From Methylobacterium sp. WSM2598 (GTDB taxonomy: Bacteria; Pseudomonadota; Alphaproteobacteria; Rhizobiales; Beijerinckiaceae), in contig NZ_KB900609.1 of assembly GCF_000379105.1 (NCBI RefSeq), forward strand, positions 1,121,119 through 1,170,121: a DNA stretch of 49,003 nucleotides, written 5' to 3'. Under the pieces are notes generated by a model. It was not told where the DNA came from. It did no database searches and saw only the letters and a program-made list of their open reading frames with translations. Below, one piece after another: positions 31,201-41,010 of this stretch (positions are counted from its first letter, which is position 1; each line of letters opens with the position of its first letter). The position numbers were made by a program, and so were the translations under genes.

Positions 31201-32847
31201 ATGCGCATCCTCTTCGTTCACCCCAACTACCATTCGGGCGGCGCCGAGATCGCGGGGAACTGGCCTCCGGCCTGGGTGGCCTACCTCACGGGGGCGCTGC
31301 GCGCGGCGGGCTTCGACGACCTCCACTTCTTCGACGCCATGACGAACGACCTCGACGACGAGGTCCTGCGGGCCCGGATCGCCGCGCTCGCGCCCGACAT
31401 CGTCGGGGCGACCGCCATCACGCCCTCGATCTACAAGGCCGAGCGGGTGCTCCAGATCGCCCGCGAGGTCCGCCCCGGCGCCGTGACGCTGCTGGGCGGC
31501 GTGCACGCCACCTTCATGTACGGCCAAGTCCTGCCGGAGGCGCCCTGGATCGACGCGGTGGTGCGGGGCGAGGGCGAGGAGATCATGGTCGAGGTCGCCC
31601 GCGCCGTGGCCGAGGGACGCTGGCCGGCCGCGCGCGCCGCGATCAGGGGCCTCGCCTACCTGGAGGAGGGCCGCGTCGTCGCGACCCCCGCCGCCCCGAC
31701 CGTCAAGGCCATCGACGCGCTGTCCCCGGATTGGAGCGTGCTCGAATGGGAGAAGTACACCTACATCCCCCTCGGCGTTCGCGTCGCCATCCCCAACATG
31801 GCCCGCGGCTGCCCGTTCACCTGCTCCTTCTGCTCGCAGTGGAAATTCTGGCGCGACTACCGCATCCGCGACCCCAAGAAGGTCGTCGACGAGATCGTTG
31901 AGCTCAAGGAGAAATACGGCGTCGGCTTCTTCATCCTCGCCGACGAGGAGCCGACCATCAACCGCAAGAAGTTCATCGCCTTCTGCAAGGAGCTGATCGA
32001 GCGCGAGGTCGACATCCTGTGGGGCATCAACACGCGGGTGACGGACATCCTGCGCGACGAGGACGTGCTGCCGCTCTACCGGCGGGCGGGGCTGATCCAC
32101 GTCTCGCTCGGCACCGAGGCGGCGGCGCAGCTGAAGCTCGACCTCTTCAACAAGGAGACCACCGTCGCCCAGAACAAGAAGGCCATCCAGCTGCTTCGCG
32201 AGGCCGGCATCGTCGTGGAGGCCCAGTTCATCGTCGGGCTCGAGAACGAGACGGCGGAGACGCTGGAGGAGACCTACCGGATGGCCCGCGACTGGGCGCC
32301 CGACCTCGCGAACTGGTCGATGTACACGCCCTGGCCGTTCTCGGACCTGTTCCGCGACCTCGGCGACAGAGTCGAGATCTTCGACTACGAGAAGTACAAT
32401 TTCGTCACGCCGATCATCAAGCCGCAGGCCATGGACCGCGGCGAGCTGCTCGACCGCGTGATGAACAACTACCGCCGGTTCTACTTCAGGAAGGCGCTGT
32501 TCTCCTATCCCTGGTCGGGATCCGGCGCGCGCCGCCGCTACCTGCTGGGCTGCCTCAAGGCGTTCCTGAAGGCGGGATTCGAGCGCAAGTTCTACGACCT
32601 CGGCAAGGTCGAGTACTGGGGCCCGCAATCCCGCAAGACGGTGGATTTCGGCTTCGACGCGACGCGCCGGCGCGCCGCCGACACCGCGGTCGAGTGGCAG
32701 ACCACCCAGAACCGCCGCTCGAAGGCGGTGATCCCGGCCGAGCTGATGGCCTGCGGCGGCGGCCGGCAGCAGATGGCCGAGGACCAGGACGGGACCCCGC
32801 CGCCCCGCGTCGCCTTCACGCGCGGCGGCCCGCGGGCCGAGGCCTGA
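31201..32847 (+). CDS. bchE: Mg-protoporphyrin IX monomethyl ester anaerobic oxidative cyclase BchE
   Basis: 548 residues. BchE forms the fifth ring of bacteriochlorophyll without oxygen, using SAM and cobalamin. The start [20 protein letters not shown] is the near-invariant BchE N-terminus. A B12-binding-type domain follows to about residue 160, then the radical SAM cysteines C204, C208 and C211 ([10 protein letters not shown]). The C-terminal domain has the usual [11 protein letters not shown] segment. Length is normal. It overlaps a composite FixK/PpsR-type promoter and is followed four bases later by bchJ. Confidence 0.96.
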   Translation: MRILFVHPNYHSGGAEIAGNWPPAWVAYLTGALRAAGFDDLHFFDAMTNDLDDEVLRARIAALAPDIVGATAITPSIYKAERVLQIAREVRPGAVTLLGGVHATFMYGQVLPEAPWIDAVVRGEGEEIMVEVARAVAEGRWPAARAAIRGLAYLEEGRVVATPAAPTVKAIDALSPDWSVLEWEKYTYIPLGVRVAIPNMARGCPFTCSFCSQWKFWRDYRIRDPKKVVDEIVELKEKYGVGFFILADEEPTINRKKFIAFCKELIEREVDILWGINTRVTDILRDEDVLPLYRRAGLIHVSLGTEAAAQLKLDLFNKETTVAQNKKAIQLLREAGIVVEAQFIVGLENETAETLEETYRMARDWAPDLANWSMYTPWPFSDLFRDLGDRVEIFDYEKYNFVTPIIKPQAMDRGELLDRVMNNYRRFYFRKALFSYPWSGSGARRRYLLGCLKAFLKAGFERKFYDLGKVEYWGPQSRKTVDFGFDATRRRAADTAVEWQTTQNRRSKAVIPAELMACGGGRQQMAEDQDGTPPPRVAFTRGGPRAEA

Positions 32848-32851
32848 CCCC

Positions 32852-33601
32852 GTGAGGGCCGAGGCCGGGGCGGCCGCCCGCATCGGGCCGAACGCCGTCA
32901 CCCGCGTCGCCGAGGCCCTCGCGACGCGGCACGGCCCGATCGTGCGCGACGCGGTCTTCGCCCGCGCCGGCCTGCGCCACCACCTCGCGGACCCGCCCCG
33001 CGCCATGGTGCCGGACGGGGACGTGGCGCGCCTCCACGCCGCGCTGCACGCGGTGCTGGGCCCCACCCTCGCGGGGGCGGTCGGGCGCGAGGCCGGGGAG
33101 TTGACGGGGCGCTACCTCCTGGCGCACCGCATCCCGCGCCCGCTGCGGGTGCTGCTCGCGCTCCTGCCCCGCCGGCTCGCCCTGCGCGTTCTCCTGGCGG
33201 CCATCGGCCGGCATGCCTGGACGTTCGTGGGCGCGGGCCGCTTCGAGGTCGCCTGGGCTCCCCTCCCCACCCTGGTCATCGCCGGCGGCCCGGTGAGCCG
33301 GTCCGTCACCAGCCGCGAGCCGGCCTGCGCCTATTGCGGCGCCGTGTTCGAGTCCCTGTTCCGGGACCTCGTCGACCCGCGCACCCGCGTCGTCGAGTTC
33401 GCCTGCGAGGCCGTGGGCGCGCCGGCCTGCCGCTTCGCCGTGCGGGTGGCGGAGGGGGCGCCCGGCCTCGGGCGGGCGGGCGGGCGTCCCGCGCGCGTCG
33501 GGCCGCCGGGCTCCCCTCGACAATCCGACCGAGTGTCGGACTTGTCGCCTTTGCGACACGGCGCTCGCGACCGGGAAAACACAAACAATTCAACATCATA
33601 A
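32852..33601 (+). CDS. bchJ: Bacteriochlorophyll 4-vinyl reductase-type protein BchJ (V4R domain)
   Basis: 249 residues from GTG 32852. The V4R domain is recognisable from GRYLLAHRIPRPLRVLLALLP to SREPACAYCGAVFESLFRDL and VVEFACEAVGAPACRFAVRV, with the typical Cys residues. BchJ was proposed as a 4-vinyl reductase and may act as a substrate carrier. The last about 45 residues (after GAPGLGRAGG) are disordered and run over the NifA site at 33543-33558 of the next unit, so the true end of the fold is near residue 205. Operon with bchE. Confidence 0.87.
   Translation: MRAEAGAAARIGPNAVTRVAEALATRHGPIVRDAVFARAGLRHHLADPPRAMVPDGDVARLHAALHAVLGPTLAGAVGREAGELTGRYLLAHRIPRPLRVLLALLPRRLALRVLLAAIGRHAWTFVGAGRFEVAWAPLPTLVIAGGPVSRSVTSREPACAYCGAVFESLFRDLVDPRTRVVEFACEAVGAPACRFAVRVAEGAPGLGRAGGRPARVGPPGSPRQSDRVSDLSPLRHGARDRENTNNSTS
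33543..33558. promoter_or_regulatory. NifA site for the iscA-nifUSV unit, inside the bchJ 3' end
   Basis: TGT-CGCCTTTGCG-ACA, an exact TGT-N10-ACA match about 48 bases upstream of the sigma-54 promoter. It lies in the coding tail of bchJ. Confidence 0.85.
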
Positions 33602-33605
33602 GTCA

Positions 33606-33620
33606 TGGCACGGGGATTGC
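33606..33620 (+). promoter_or_regulatory. Sigma-54 promoter for iscA-nifU-nifS-nifV-cysE-nifW
   Basis: TGGCACGGGGATTGC is a perfect TGGCACG-N4-TTGC match, 43 bases before the iscA ATG. The AT-rich stretch at about 33577-33605 just upstream could be an IHF-bent segment. Confidence 0.92.
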
Positions 33621-33662
33621 CGCTCGGAGGGCCGGAACCCGACCCTCACGGAGGATCCCGAC

Positions 33663-33983
33663 ATGATCTCGCTCACCGACAACGCGGTCACCGCGGTGAA
33701 GACCGCGCTCTCGCAGGCGCCGGGCACACCGACCGGCCTGCGGATCATGGTCGAGGCCGGCGGCTGCGCCGGGTACAAGTACATGATGGGGCTGGAATCC
33801 AGCGCCCGCGACGGCGACCTCGTGGTCGAGCAGGACGGCGTGCGGCTCTTCGTCGACGGCCGCTCGCAGAGCCTGGTCTCGGGGCTGCGGATCGACTTCG
33901 TCACGGCGCTCGAGACTTCGGGCTTCGTGTTCGAGAACCCGAATGCGGGGGCGAAATGCGCCTGCGGCAAGTCCTTCGGCTGA
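33663..33983 (+). CDS. Nif-specific IscA/HesB-type Fe-S carrier
   Basis: 106 residues with the three cysteines of the A-type carrier family: C35 in EAGGCAGYKY and C99 and C101 in the C-terminal CACGKSFG. A-type carriers take Fe-S clusters from NifU to targets. It is the first gene of the NifA-driven unit and 12 bases before nifU. Confidence 0.95.
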   Translation: MISLTDNAVTAVKTALSQAPGTPTGLRIMVEAGGCAGYKYMMGLESSARDGDLVVEQDGVRLFVDGRSQSLVSGLRIDFVTALETSGFVFENPNAGAKCACGKSFG

Positions 33984-33995
33984 GGAGGACGCGCC

Positions 33996-34985
33996 ATGTG
34001 GGACTATTCCGACAAGGTCAAGGACTACTTCTTCAATCCGAAGAATGCGGGCCTGCTCGCGGAGGCGAACGCGGTCGGCGAGGTCGGGGCGATCGCCTGC
34101 GGCGACGCGCTCAAGCTGATGCTCAAGGTCGATCCGGAGACGGAGGTGATCACCGAGGCCAAGTTCCAGACCTTCGGCTGCGGCTCGGCCATCGCCTCCT
34201 CCTCGGCGCTGACCGAGATCGTCATCGGCAAGACGGTCGACGAGGCGTTGGCCATCAGCAACCAGGACATCGCGGATTTCCTCGGCGGCCTGCCGCCCGA
34301 GAAGATGCACTGCTCGGTGATGGGCTACGAAGCGCTGCAGGCCGCGGTCGCCCATTACCGCGGCGAGACGGTCGAGGACGACCATGAGGAGGGCGCCCTC
34401 GTCTGCAAGTGCTTCGGCGTCGACGAGGGCATGATCGAGCGGGCGGTGCGCGCCAACGGCCTGACCACGCCCGAGCAGGTCACCTTCTACACCAAGGCGG
34501 GCGGCGGCTGCCTGACCTGCTTCGAGGCGATCGAGGGCACGCTCGCCCGCATCAACCGGGAGATGGTCGAGGCCGGCCTGCTCGCGGCGGGCGCCGCTTA
34601 CCGGATCGGGGCGGCGGATCCCCGCAGCCTGAAGAGCAAGCCCCGGCTCGCCCAGGCATTCGGGGATCCCCCGGCGCCGGGCGCCAGTGCGGCGCCGGGC
34701 GCCGGCACCAGGGCGTTCCCCTCGCCCCAGAGCCCGCTCGCGCCCGCCGCGCTCACCCCGATGCAGCGCATCCGGCTGATCGACAAGGCGATCGAGGCGT
34801 TGCGGCCCGTGCTCCAGCGCGACGGGGGCGACTGCGAACTCGTCGAGGTGGAGGGCACCGTGGTGAGCGTGCGGCTCTCGGGCGCCTGCGTCGGCTGCCA
34901 GATGGCGAGCGTCACCGTGGCGGGCGTGCAGCAGCGCCTGATCGAGGCCCTCGGCCTCCCGCTCCGGGTCGTCCCGGTGAAGTAG
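33996..34985 (+). CDS. nifU: Fe-S cluster scaffold NifU
   Basis: 329 residues with three domains. The IscU-like N-terminal domain has C35, C62 and C106. The central [2Fe-2S] domain has C137, C139, C172 and C175. The C-terminal Nfu-like domain has C298 and C301 (CVGC). NifU assembles clusters from sulfur delivered by NifS for nitrogenase. The linker at about 208-255 is Ala/Pro-rich and longer than usual. GAGGAG lies before the ATG. Confidence 0.97.
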   Translation: MWDYSDKVKDYFFNPKNAGLLAEANAVGEVGAIACGDALKLMLKVDPETEVITEAKFQTFGCGSAIASSSALTEIVIGKTVDEALAISNQDIADFLGGLPPEKMHCSVMGYEALQAAVAHYRGETVEDDHEEGALVCKCFGVDEGMIERAVRANGLTTPEQVTFYTKAGGGCLTCFEAIEGTLARINREMVEAGLLAAGAAYRIGAADPRSLKSKPRLAQAFGDPPAPGASAAPGAGTRAFPSPQSPLAPAALTPMQRIRLIDKAIEALRPVLQRDGGDCELVEVEGTVVSVRLSGACVGCQMASVTVAGVQQRLIEALGLPLRVVPVK

Positions 34986-35008
34986 CCCCAGACCGCCCGG
35001 AGGCGACC

Positions 35009-36223
35009 ATGACCGCGACCCACACCACGGCCTATCTCGACAACAATGCCACCACCCGGGTCGATTCCCGGGTCGTGGAGGCCATGCTCCCGTTCCTCAC
35101 CGAGCATTTCGGCAACGCCTCCTCCATGCACGCCTTCGGGGCGGCGGTGGGCGGGGCCGTGCGGGCGGCGCGGGGCGAGGTCCAGGCGCTGCTCGGCGCC
35201 GCCCACGATTCCGAGATCGTCTTCACCTCGGGCGGCACCGAGAGCGACAACACCGCGATCCTCTCCGCCCTGGAGGTGAGCCCGCGGCGGCGGGAGATCG
35301 TCACCAGCGCGGTCGAGCACCCGGCCGTGCTCTCCCTGTGCAGCCACCTGGAGAAGAACCGGGGCATCAAGGTCCACGTCATCCCGGTCGACGGGAAGGG
35401 GCGGCTCGACCGGGCGGCCTACAGCGCGGCCCTGTCGGAGCGGGTCGCCGTGGTGTCGATCATGTGGGCCAACAACGAGACCGGGACGATCTTCCCGGTC
35501 GCGGACCTCGCCGAGGAGGCGAAGGCGCACGGGGCGATGTTCCACACCGACGCGGTGCAGGCGGTGGGCAAGGTGCCGATCGACCTCAAGGCGACGGCGA
35601 TCGACATGCTGTCGCTCTCGGCCCACAAGCTGCACGCGCCGAAGGGCGTCGGGGCGCTCTACCTGCGGCGCGGCCTGCGCGTCCGGCCGCTCCTGCGCGG
35701 CGGCCACCAGGAGCGGGGCCGGCGCGCCGGCACCGAGAACATCCCGGGCATCGTCGCCCTCGGCGCGGCGGCGCGGATCGCCGCGGAGGGGCTCGCCGCG
35801 GACGCGATCCGGGTCGGCGCCCTGCGCGACCGGCTGGAGAAGGGCCTGCTGCAGCGCATCCCGCACTGCTTCGTCACCGGCGACCCGGATCACCGCCTGC
35901 CCAACACCGCCAACGTCGCCTTCGCGTATATCGAGGGCGAGGGCATCCTGCTCCTGCTCAACCGGGCGGGGATCGCCGCCTCTTCGGGCTCGGCCTGCAC
36001 CTCGGGCTCGCTCGAACCCTCCCACGTGCTGCGCGCCATGAAGGTGCCCGCCACGGCGGCGCACGGGGCGATCCGCTTCTCGCTCTCGCGCGAGACGACG
36101 GGCGAGGAGGTCGACCGGGTGCTCGAGGCCATGCCGGGCATCGTCGGCAAGCTGCGCGACCTGTCCCCGTTCTGGAGCGGGACGGGAAGCGAGGCCGCGT
36201 CCTTCAATCCCGTCTACGCCTGA
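35009..36223 (+). CDS. nifS: Cysteine desulfurase NifS
   Basis: 404 residues. Starts TAYLDNNATTRVDSRV, the class V aminotransferase N-terminus. The PLP Lys is K207 (SAHKLHAPKG), the catalytic Cys is C330 (SSGSACTSGSLEPSHVL, the short-loop NifS form). It supplies persulfide sulfur to NifU. It starts 23 bases after nifU. Confidence 0.97.
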   Translation: MTATHTTAYLDNNATTRVDSRVVEAMLPFLTEHFGNASSMHAFGAAVGGAVRAARGEVQALLGAAHDSEIVFTSGGTESDNTAILSALEVSPRRREIVTSAVEHPAVLSLCSHLEKNRGIKVHVIPVDGKGRLDRAAYSAALSERVAVVSIMWANNETGTIFPVADLAEEAKAHGAMFHTDAVQAVGKVPIDLKATAIDMLSLSAHKLHAPKGVGALYLRRGLRVRPLLRGGHQERGRRAGTENIPGIVALGAAARIAAEGLAADAIRVGALRDRLEKGLLQRIPHCFVTGDPDHRLPNTANVAFAYIEGEGILLLLNRAGIAASSGSACTSGSLEPSHVLRAMKVPATAAHGAIRFSLSRETTGEEVDRVLEAMPGIVGKLRDLSPFWSGTGSEAASFNPVYA

Positions 36224-36264
36224 CGCCCGGCACCCCGCCGCCGCGGCGAGGGAAATGCCGAAGG

Positions 36265-36297
36265 CACCGAGACCAAGACACCGAGACCAAGACACCG
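36265..36297 (+). repeat. 14-bp tandem repeat in the nifS-nifV spacer
   Basis: CACCGAGACCAAGA is repeated exactly at 36265-36278 and 36279-36292, with a third start (CACCG). It lies in the 146-base spacer between nifS and nifV. It could be replication slippage; no known function. Confidence 0.7.
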
Positions 36298-36369
36298 CGA
36301 CTTGGAGCGGGTCGCGGGTCCCCCGGACGCGCCCGCTCCAGGCCCCCGTCCCCCCACCCGGAGCGCGCC

Positions 36370-37581
36370 ATGCCGGAACCGTCCTCCGCCTCCCCTCCCC
36401 CCGCACCGTCCGGGCCGCCCCCCGCCCGGACCGTGTTCCTCAACGACACCACCCTGCGCGACGGCGAGCAGGCCCCGGGCGTCGCCTTCACCCGCCGCGA
36501 GAAGATCGAGATCGCCGAGGCCCTCGCGGCGGCCGGGGTCCCGGAGATCGAGGCCGGCACGCCGGCCATGGGCGAGGACGAGATCGAGACGATCCGCTCC
36601 ATCGTCTCGCTGCGGCTGCCCCTGCGGGTGATCGCGTGGTGCCGGATGCGCGAGGACGACCTCCTCGCCGCGGTCGCCGCGGGCGTGCCGGCGGTCAACC
36701 TCTCGATCCCGGTCTCGGACGCCCAGCTGCGCGGCAAGCTCGGCCGCGACCGCGTCTTCGCCCTCGACGCGGTCGCCGCGACGGTGGCGCGCGCGCGGCG
36801 CCTCGGCCTCGCGGTGGCGGTCGGCGCCGAGGACGCCTCGCGCGCCGATCCCGACTTCCTCTGCCGCGTCGCCGAAGCGGCGCGGGCGGCGGGCGCCGAG
36901 CGCCTGCGCCTCGCCGACACGCTCGGCGTGCTCGATCCCTTCGCCGCCGACGCCCTGGTCCGGCGCCTCGCCGCGGCCACCGACCTCGCCCTCGAATTCC
37001 ACGCCCACGACGATCTCGGCCTCGCCACCGCCAACACGCTGGCGGCGCTGCGGGCGGGGGCGCGCCACGCCAGCGTCACCGTGACGGGGCTCGGCGAGCG
37101 GGCCGGCAACGCCGCCCTGGAGGAGGTGGCGGTGGCGCTGGCGCGGTTCGGCCAGGGGCCGACCGGGATCGACCTTCGCGCGCTGCGCCCGCTCGCCGCC
37201 GCCGTCGCGGCGGCGGCCGAGCGTCCCCTGCCGCGCGGCAAGGCCATCGTGGGCGAGGACATCTTCACCCACGAATCCGGCATCCACGTCGCCGGGCTGC
37301 TGCGGGACCGGGCGACCTACGAGGCGCTCGATCCCGGGATGCTCGGGCGCAGCCACCGCATCGTGATCGGCAAGCATTCGGGGGTGGCGGCGCTCGCCAG
37401 CGCCCTCGCCGCGCAGGGGCGCAGCCTCGACGCGGAGGTCGCCCGCGACCTCCTGGAACGGGTCCGGGCGGCGGCGGTGCGCACCAAGGCGGCGGTGCCG
37501 CCGGGCCTGCTGCGGCGCCTCCACGACGAGTGCCTGATGAGCGCGCGGCCGCTGCCGCGCTTCGCCGCCGCGGGGAGCTGA
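36370..37581 (+). CDS. nifV: Homocitrate synthase NifV
   Basis: 403 residues. It condenses acetyl-CoA with 2-oxoglutarate to homocitrate, the organic ligand of FeMo-co. The DmpG-like TIM barrel opens with LNDTTLRDGEQAPGVAF; the metal-binding HxH is in EFHAHDDLGLATANT, and VGEDIFTHESGIHVAGLLRD follows. The N-terminal 18 residues are Pro/Ser-rich and probably disordered. Same operon as nifUS. Confidence 0.96.
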   Translation: MPEPSSASPPPAPSGPPPARTVFLNDTTLRDGEQAPGVAFTRREKIEIAEALAAAGVPEIEAGTPAMGEDEIETIRSIVSLRLPLRVIAWCRMREDDLLAAVAAGVPAVNLSIPVSDAQLRGKLGRDRVFALDAVAATVARARRLGLAVAVGAEDASRADPDFLCRVAEAARAAGAERLRLADTLGVLDPFAADALVRRLAAATDLALEFHAHDDLGLATANTLAALRAGARHASVTVTGLGERAGNAALEEVAVALARFGQGPTGIDLRALRPLAAAVAAAAERPLPRGKAIVGEDIFTHESGIHVAGLLRDRATYEALDPGMLGRSHRIVIGKHSGVAALASALAAQGRSLDAEVARDLLERVRAAAVRTKAAVPPGLLRRLHDECLMSARPLPRFAAAGS

Positions 37582-37584
37582 GCG

Positions 37585-38445
37585 ATGATCATGGGATCGC
37601 GCGCGCGCCGGCTGCGGGCGCTTCAGATCGCGGAGCTCGGGCGCCTCGCCCGCGCCTCCGCGGCGCGGGCGGCGCGGCGGGGGCCTCCCCTCCCCGCCGG
37701 GGCGGGCCCCGGAGCGGGATCCGAATGCGGCGGCGCCCGGGCCGGGACGGCCGCCCGGGAGCCGCCGCTCTGGCGGCAGATCGCCGAGGACGTCGCCTGC
37801 GTCCGCTCGCGCGACCCGGCGGCGCGCCACCTCGTCGAGATCGTCACCACCTATCCGGGGGTGCACGCGGTGATCCTGCACCGCCTCGCCCACCGGCTCT
37901 GGCGCGGCGGCCTCAAGTACGCGGCCCGGCTCGTCTCCTGGGCGGCCCGCCTCGTCGCCAACGTGGACATCCATCCGGGCGCCCGGATCGGGCGGCGCTT
38001 CTTCATCGACCACGGCGCCGGCGTGGTGGTCGGCGAGACCGCGGTGATCGGGGACGACGTCACGCTCTACCACGGCGTCACGCTCGGGGGCACCTCCTGG
38101 ACGCCCGGCAAGCGCCACCCGACCCTCGGCGACGGCGTCCTGGTCGGCGCGGGCGCCAAGATCCTCGGGCCGGTCGAGGTCGGCGCCGGGGCCCGGGTCG
38201 GGGCCAACTCGGTGGTGATCGCGGACGTGCCGGCCGGCATGACCGTGGTCGGCGTGCCGGGCCGCCTCGTCGCCGCGGCCCGTGCGGGCCGCCCGCGCGC
38301 GGACGGGCGCATCGACCTGGAGCATCACCGCCTGCCCGATCCCCTCGGCGCCGCCCTGGTCGCCCTCGCGGCCCGGATCGAGCGCCTGGAAACCCGTCTC
38401 GCGGCCGCGCCGGCGCCCGCCGCCGAGCCGTCCGACCCGACCTGA
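37585..38445 (+). CDS. cysE: Serine O-acetyltransferase CysE
   Basis: 286 residues. Makes O-acetylserine, the precursor of cysteine, which NifS consumes. The left-handed beta helix is clear ([57 protein letters not shown]), with the catalytic His in HGAG and HGVT. The N-terminal 60 residues are unusual: [20 protein letters not shown] then a Gly/Pro/Ala linker, so a shorter start may be used. It begins three bases after the nifV stop, a placement common in nif operons. Confidence 0.93.
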   Translation: MIMGSRARRLRALQIAELGRLARASAARAARRGPPLPAGAGPGAGSECGGARAGTAAREPPLWRQIAEDVACVRSRDPAARHLVEIVTTYPGVHAVILHRLAHRLWRGGLKYAARLVSWAARLVANVDIHPGARIGRRFFIDHGAGVVVGETAVIGDDVTLYHGVTLGGTSWTPGKRHPTLGDGVLVGAGAKILGPVEVGAGARVGANSVVIADVPAGMTVVGVPGRLVAAARAGRPRADGRIDLEHHRLPDPLGAALVALAARIERLETRLAAAPAPAAEPSDPT

Positions 38446-38466
38446 TCCCCCTCCGAGGAGACGCCC

Positions 38467-38814
38467 ATGGCATCGCCCTGCCTCGACCGCCTCGCCGCCC
38501 TGTCGAGCGCCGAGGAGTTCTTCCAGGTCCTCGACCTGCCCTACGCGCCCGAGGTGCTGCGCGTCGCGCGCCTGCACATCCTCAAGCGGATGGGCCAGTA
38601 CCTCGCCACCACCTCCTTCGCGGGGCTCGACGACGACGCCGTCCGGCGCGCCGCCCGCGACACGCTGGAGCGCGCCTACCGGGATTTCGCGACCTCGACC
38701 CCGCTCGCCGAGCGGGTCTTCAAGGTGCTCAGGGAGCACGATCCCGAGCGCCCGCCGGCGCGGGGCGCCTTCGTGCCCCTGGCCGACATCCTGCACCCCC
38801 TGACGCAATCCTGA
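38467..38814 (+). CDS. nifW: NifW
   Basis: 115 residues. The family pattern ([34 protein letters not shown], ending [15 protein letters not shown]) is that of NifW, which protects or matures MoFe protein. ATG at 38467 with GAGGAGA. Last gene of the iscA-led unit. Confidence 0.95.
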   Translation: MASPCLDRLAALSSAEEFFQVLDLPYAPEVLRVARLHILKRMGQYLATTSFAGLDDDAVRRAARDTLERAYRDFATSTPLAERVFKVLREHDPERPPARGAFVPLADILHPLTQS

Positions 38815-38821
38815 CCCACCG

Positions 38822-38837
38822 TGTCGGCAAGCCGACA
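38822..38837. promoter_or_regulatory. NifA site for fixABCX
   Basis: TGT-CGGCAAGCCG-ACA, an exact TGT-N10-ACA match and itself palindromic, 105 bases upstream of the fixA -24 element and eight bases after the nifW stop. Confidence 0.85.
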
Positions 38838-38942
38838 CCGATCCGACACCCACATCCGAGCGATCATCCGAGCGACGCTCCAAGTGTCCCCAGGTGACGC
38901 TCCAAGTCATTGAAAGCGAAGACCCAGGCCGATCATCCGGCC

Positions 38943-38957
38943 TGGCACGGCGAATGC
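38943..38957 (+). promoter_or_regulatory. Sigma-54 promoter for fixABCX
   Basis: TGGCACGGCGAATGC matches TGGCACG-N4-TTGC with one mismatch (ATGC). It lies 65 bases before the fixA start. Confidence 0.8.
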
Positions 38958-39021
38958 CTCAACGTCGAGAGGAAGACAGTGGAGTCGGCGATCTCGCCGC
39001 GCTTCCAGCAGGGTGAGCGAC

Positions 39022-39876
39022 ATGCACAGCGTGGTCTGCATCAAGCAAGTGCCGGATTCCGGACAGATCCGGGTGCATCCGGTGACGAACACGATCATGC
39101 GGCAGGGCGTGCCGACGATCATCAATCCCTACGACCTGTTCGCGCTCGAAGCGGCCCTGCGGCTGCGCGACCGCCACGGCGGCGAGGTGACGGTGCTGAC
39201 CATGGGGCCGCCCATGGCGGCGGATTCCCTGCGCAAGGCCCTGGGCTTCGGGGCGGACCGGGCGGTGCTGCTCACCGACCGCGTCTTCGCGGGCTCCGAC
39301 ACGCTGGCGACGAGCTTCGCGCTCGCGACCGCGATCGGCCGGATCGGCGAGACCTGGGGGCCGCCCGACATCGTCTTCACCGGCAAGCAGACGATCGACG
39401 GGGACACCGCGCAGGTCGGCCCCGGCATCGCCAAGCGCCTGAACCTGACGCAGCTCACCTACGTGGCGCGGATCGCGGAACTCGACCTTGCGGCCCGCTC
39501 CGTCACGGTGGAGCGGCGCGCCGAGGGCGGCGTGCAGGTGCTGCGGACCCGCCTGCCCTGCCTCGTGACGGTGCTGGAGGGGATCAACGAGATGCGGCGC
39601 GGCAGCCTCGCGGAGGCCCTGCGCGCCGCCCGGGCCGAGATCGTGACCTGGAGCGCCAGGGAGGCCGGCATCGCCGACATCGCGCGCTGCGGCCTGCGCG
39701 GCTCGCCCACGGTCGTCAAGCGCGTCTTCGCGCCCGCGTCCCGGGCGGAGAAGGCCGCCCTGGTGCCGACCCACGGGCGCGACGCGGCGGGCCTCGCCGA
39801 GGGGCTGATCGAGGCGCTGTTCGCCCGCAGCCCCGGCCCCGAGGACGACCTCGCCCGCCTCGCGGCCGGCCAGTGA
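39022..39876 (+). CDS. fixA: Electron-transfer flavoprotein beta subunit FixA
   Basis: 284 residues from ATG 39022. The family N-terminus begins [12 protein letters not shown], so I reject the GTG at 39013. Key segments are [36 protein letters not shown] and [18 protein letters not shown]. FixA/FixB is a bifurcating ETF that with FixC/FixX sends low-potential electrons to nitrogenase reductants. Confidence 0.97.
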   Translation: MHSVVCIKQVPDSGQIRVHPVTNTIMRQGVPTIINPYDLFALEAALRLRDRHGGEVTVLTMGPPMAADSLRKALGFGADRAVLLTDRVFAGSDTLATSFALATAIGRIGETWGPPDIVFTGKQTIDGDTAQVGPGIAKRLNLTQLTYVARIAELDLAARSVTVERRAEGGVQVLRTRLPCLVTVLEGINEMRRGSLAEALRAARAEIVTWSAREAGIADIARCGLRGSPTVVKRVFAPASRAEKAALVPTHGRDAAGLAEGLIEALFARSPGPEDDLARLAAGQ

Positions 39877-39889
39877 TCAGGAGGACGCC

Positions 39890-40999
39890 ATGAGCCAAGC
39901 CAAGCCCGAGTCGAAGCCGGCGGCCGGCGGCCGCGCCGGGATGAAGAAGGAGCTCCCGGAGCATTTCCGGGCCTACCAGCACGTCTGGGTGTTCGTGGAA
40001 CTGGAGCGGGGCCAGGTCCACCCGGTCTCCTGGGAGCTGATGGGGGCCGGGCGGCGCCTCGCCGACAAGCTCGGCGTCTCGCTCGCCGGGGTGGTGATCG
40101 GCGCGCCCGAGAGCGGCACCCGCGCGGCGGTGGCGGAGGCCTTCTGCTACGGCGCCGACCGCGTCTATCTCTGCGAGGATCCGGTCCTCGCCCATTACCG
40201 CACCGAGCCCTACACGAAGGCGCTGACCGACCTCGTCGACGCCTACAAGCCCGAGATCCTGCTGCTGGGCGCCACCACGCTCGGGCGCGACCTCGCGGGC
40301 TCGGTCGCCACGACCCTGCTCACCGGCCTCACCGCCGACTGCACCGAGCTCGACGTCGACGCCGACAAGTCGCTCGGCGCGACCCGGCCGACCTTCGGTG
40401 GCTCGCTGCTCTGCACGATCTACACCCTGAACTACCGGCCCCAGATGGCGACCGTGCGCCCGCGGGTGATGCCGATGCCGGCGCGGGTCGAGCGGCCGGT
40501 CGGCCCGGTCATCGCCCGCGGCCTCGCCATGGCGGAGGCGGACATCGTCACCAAGGTCCTGTCCTTCGTGGCCGACCGGGACGCCTCCAGGGCCAACCTC
40601 GCCTACGCGGACGTGGTGGTGGCGGGCGGGCTCGGCCTGCAATCGGCCGAGAATTTCCAGCTCGTGCGCAACCTCGCGCTGGCGCTCGGAGCCGAGTTCG
40701 GCGGCTCCCGGCCCCTCGTGCAGAAGGGCTGGATCACCTCCGACCGCCAGATCGGGCAGACCGGCAAGACGATCCGCCCGAAGCTCTACATCGCGGCCGG
40801 CATCTCGGGCGCGATCCAGCACCGGGTCGGGGTCGAGGGCGCCGACCTCATCGTCGCCATCAACACCGATCCCAACGCGCCGATCTTCGACTTCGCCCAT
40901 GTGGGCGTCGTGGCCGACGCGATCCGGCTGCTGCCGGCGCTGACCGAGGCCTTCCGGCGGCGCCTCTCGCCCCATTCCCGCGACCGACTCGCCGGCTGA
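39890..40999 (+). CDS. fixB: Electron-transfer flavoprotein alpha subunit FixB
   Basis: 369 residues. The C-terminal FAD domain is plain: [38 protein letters not shown] and [20 protein letters not shown] with [15 protein letters not shown]. The N-terminal 25 residues are polar and variable. AGGAGG lies before the ATG. Partner of FixA. Confidence 0.97.
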   Translation: MSQAKPESKPAAGGRAGMKKELPEHFRAYQHVWVFVELERGQVHPVSWELMGAGRRLADKLGVSLAGVVIGAPESGTRAAVAEAFCYGADRVYLCEDPVLAHYRTEPYTKALTDLVDAYKPEILLLGATTLGRDLAGSVATTLLTGLTADCTELDVDADKSLGATRPTFGGSLLCTIYTLNYRPQMATVRPRVMPMPARVERPVGPVIARGLAMAEADIVTKVLSFVADRDASRANLAYADVVVAGGLGLQSAENFQLVRNLALALGAEFGGSRPLVQKGWITSDRQIGQTGKTIRPKLYIAAGISGAIQHRVGVEGADLIVAINTDPNAPIFDFAHVGVVADAIRLLPALTEAFRRRLSPHSRDRLAG

Positions 41000-41010
41000 G
41001 GAGCCCCGCC

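Noticed and set aside
39013..39021. GTG at 39013 as the fixA start
   Set aside because: It would add MSD before the family N-terminus [13 protein letters not shown]; the ATG at 39022 fits better.
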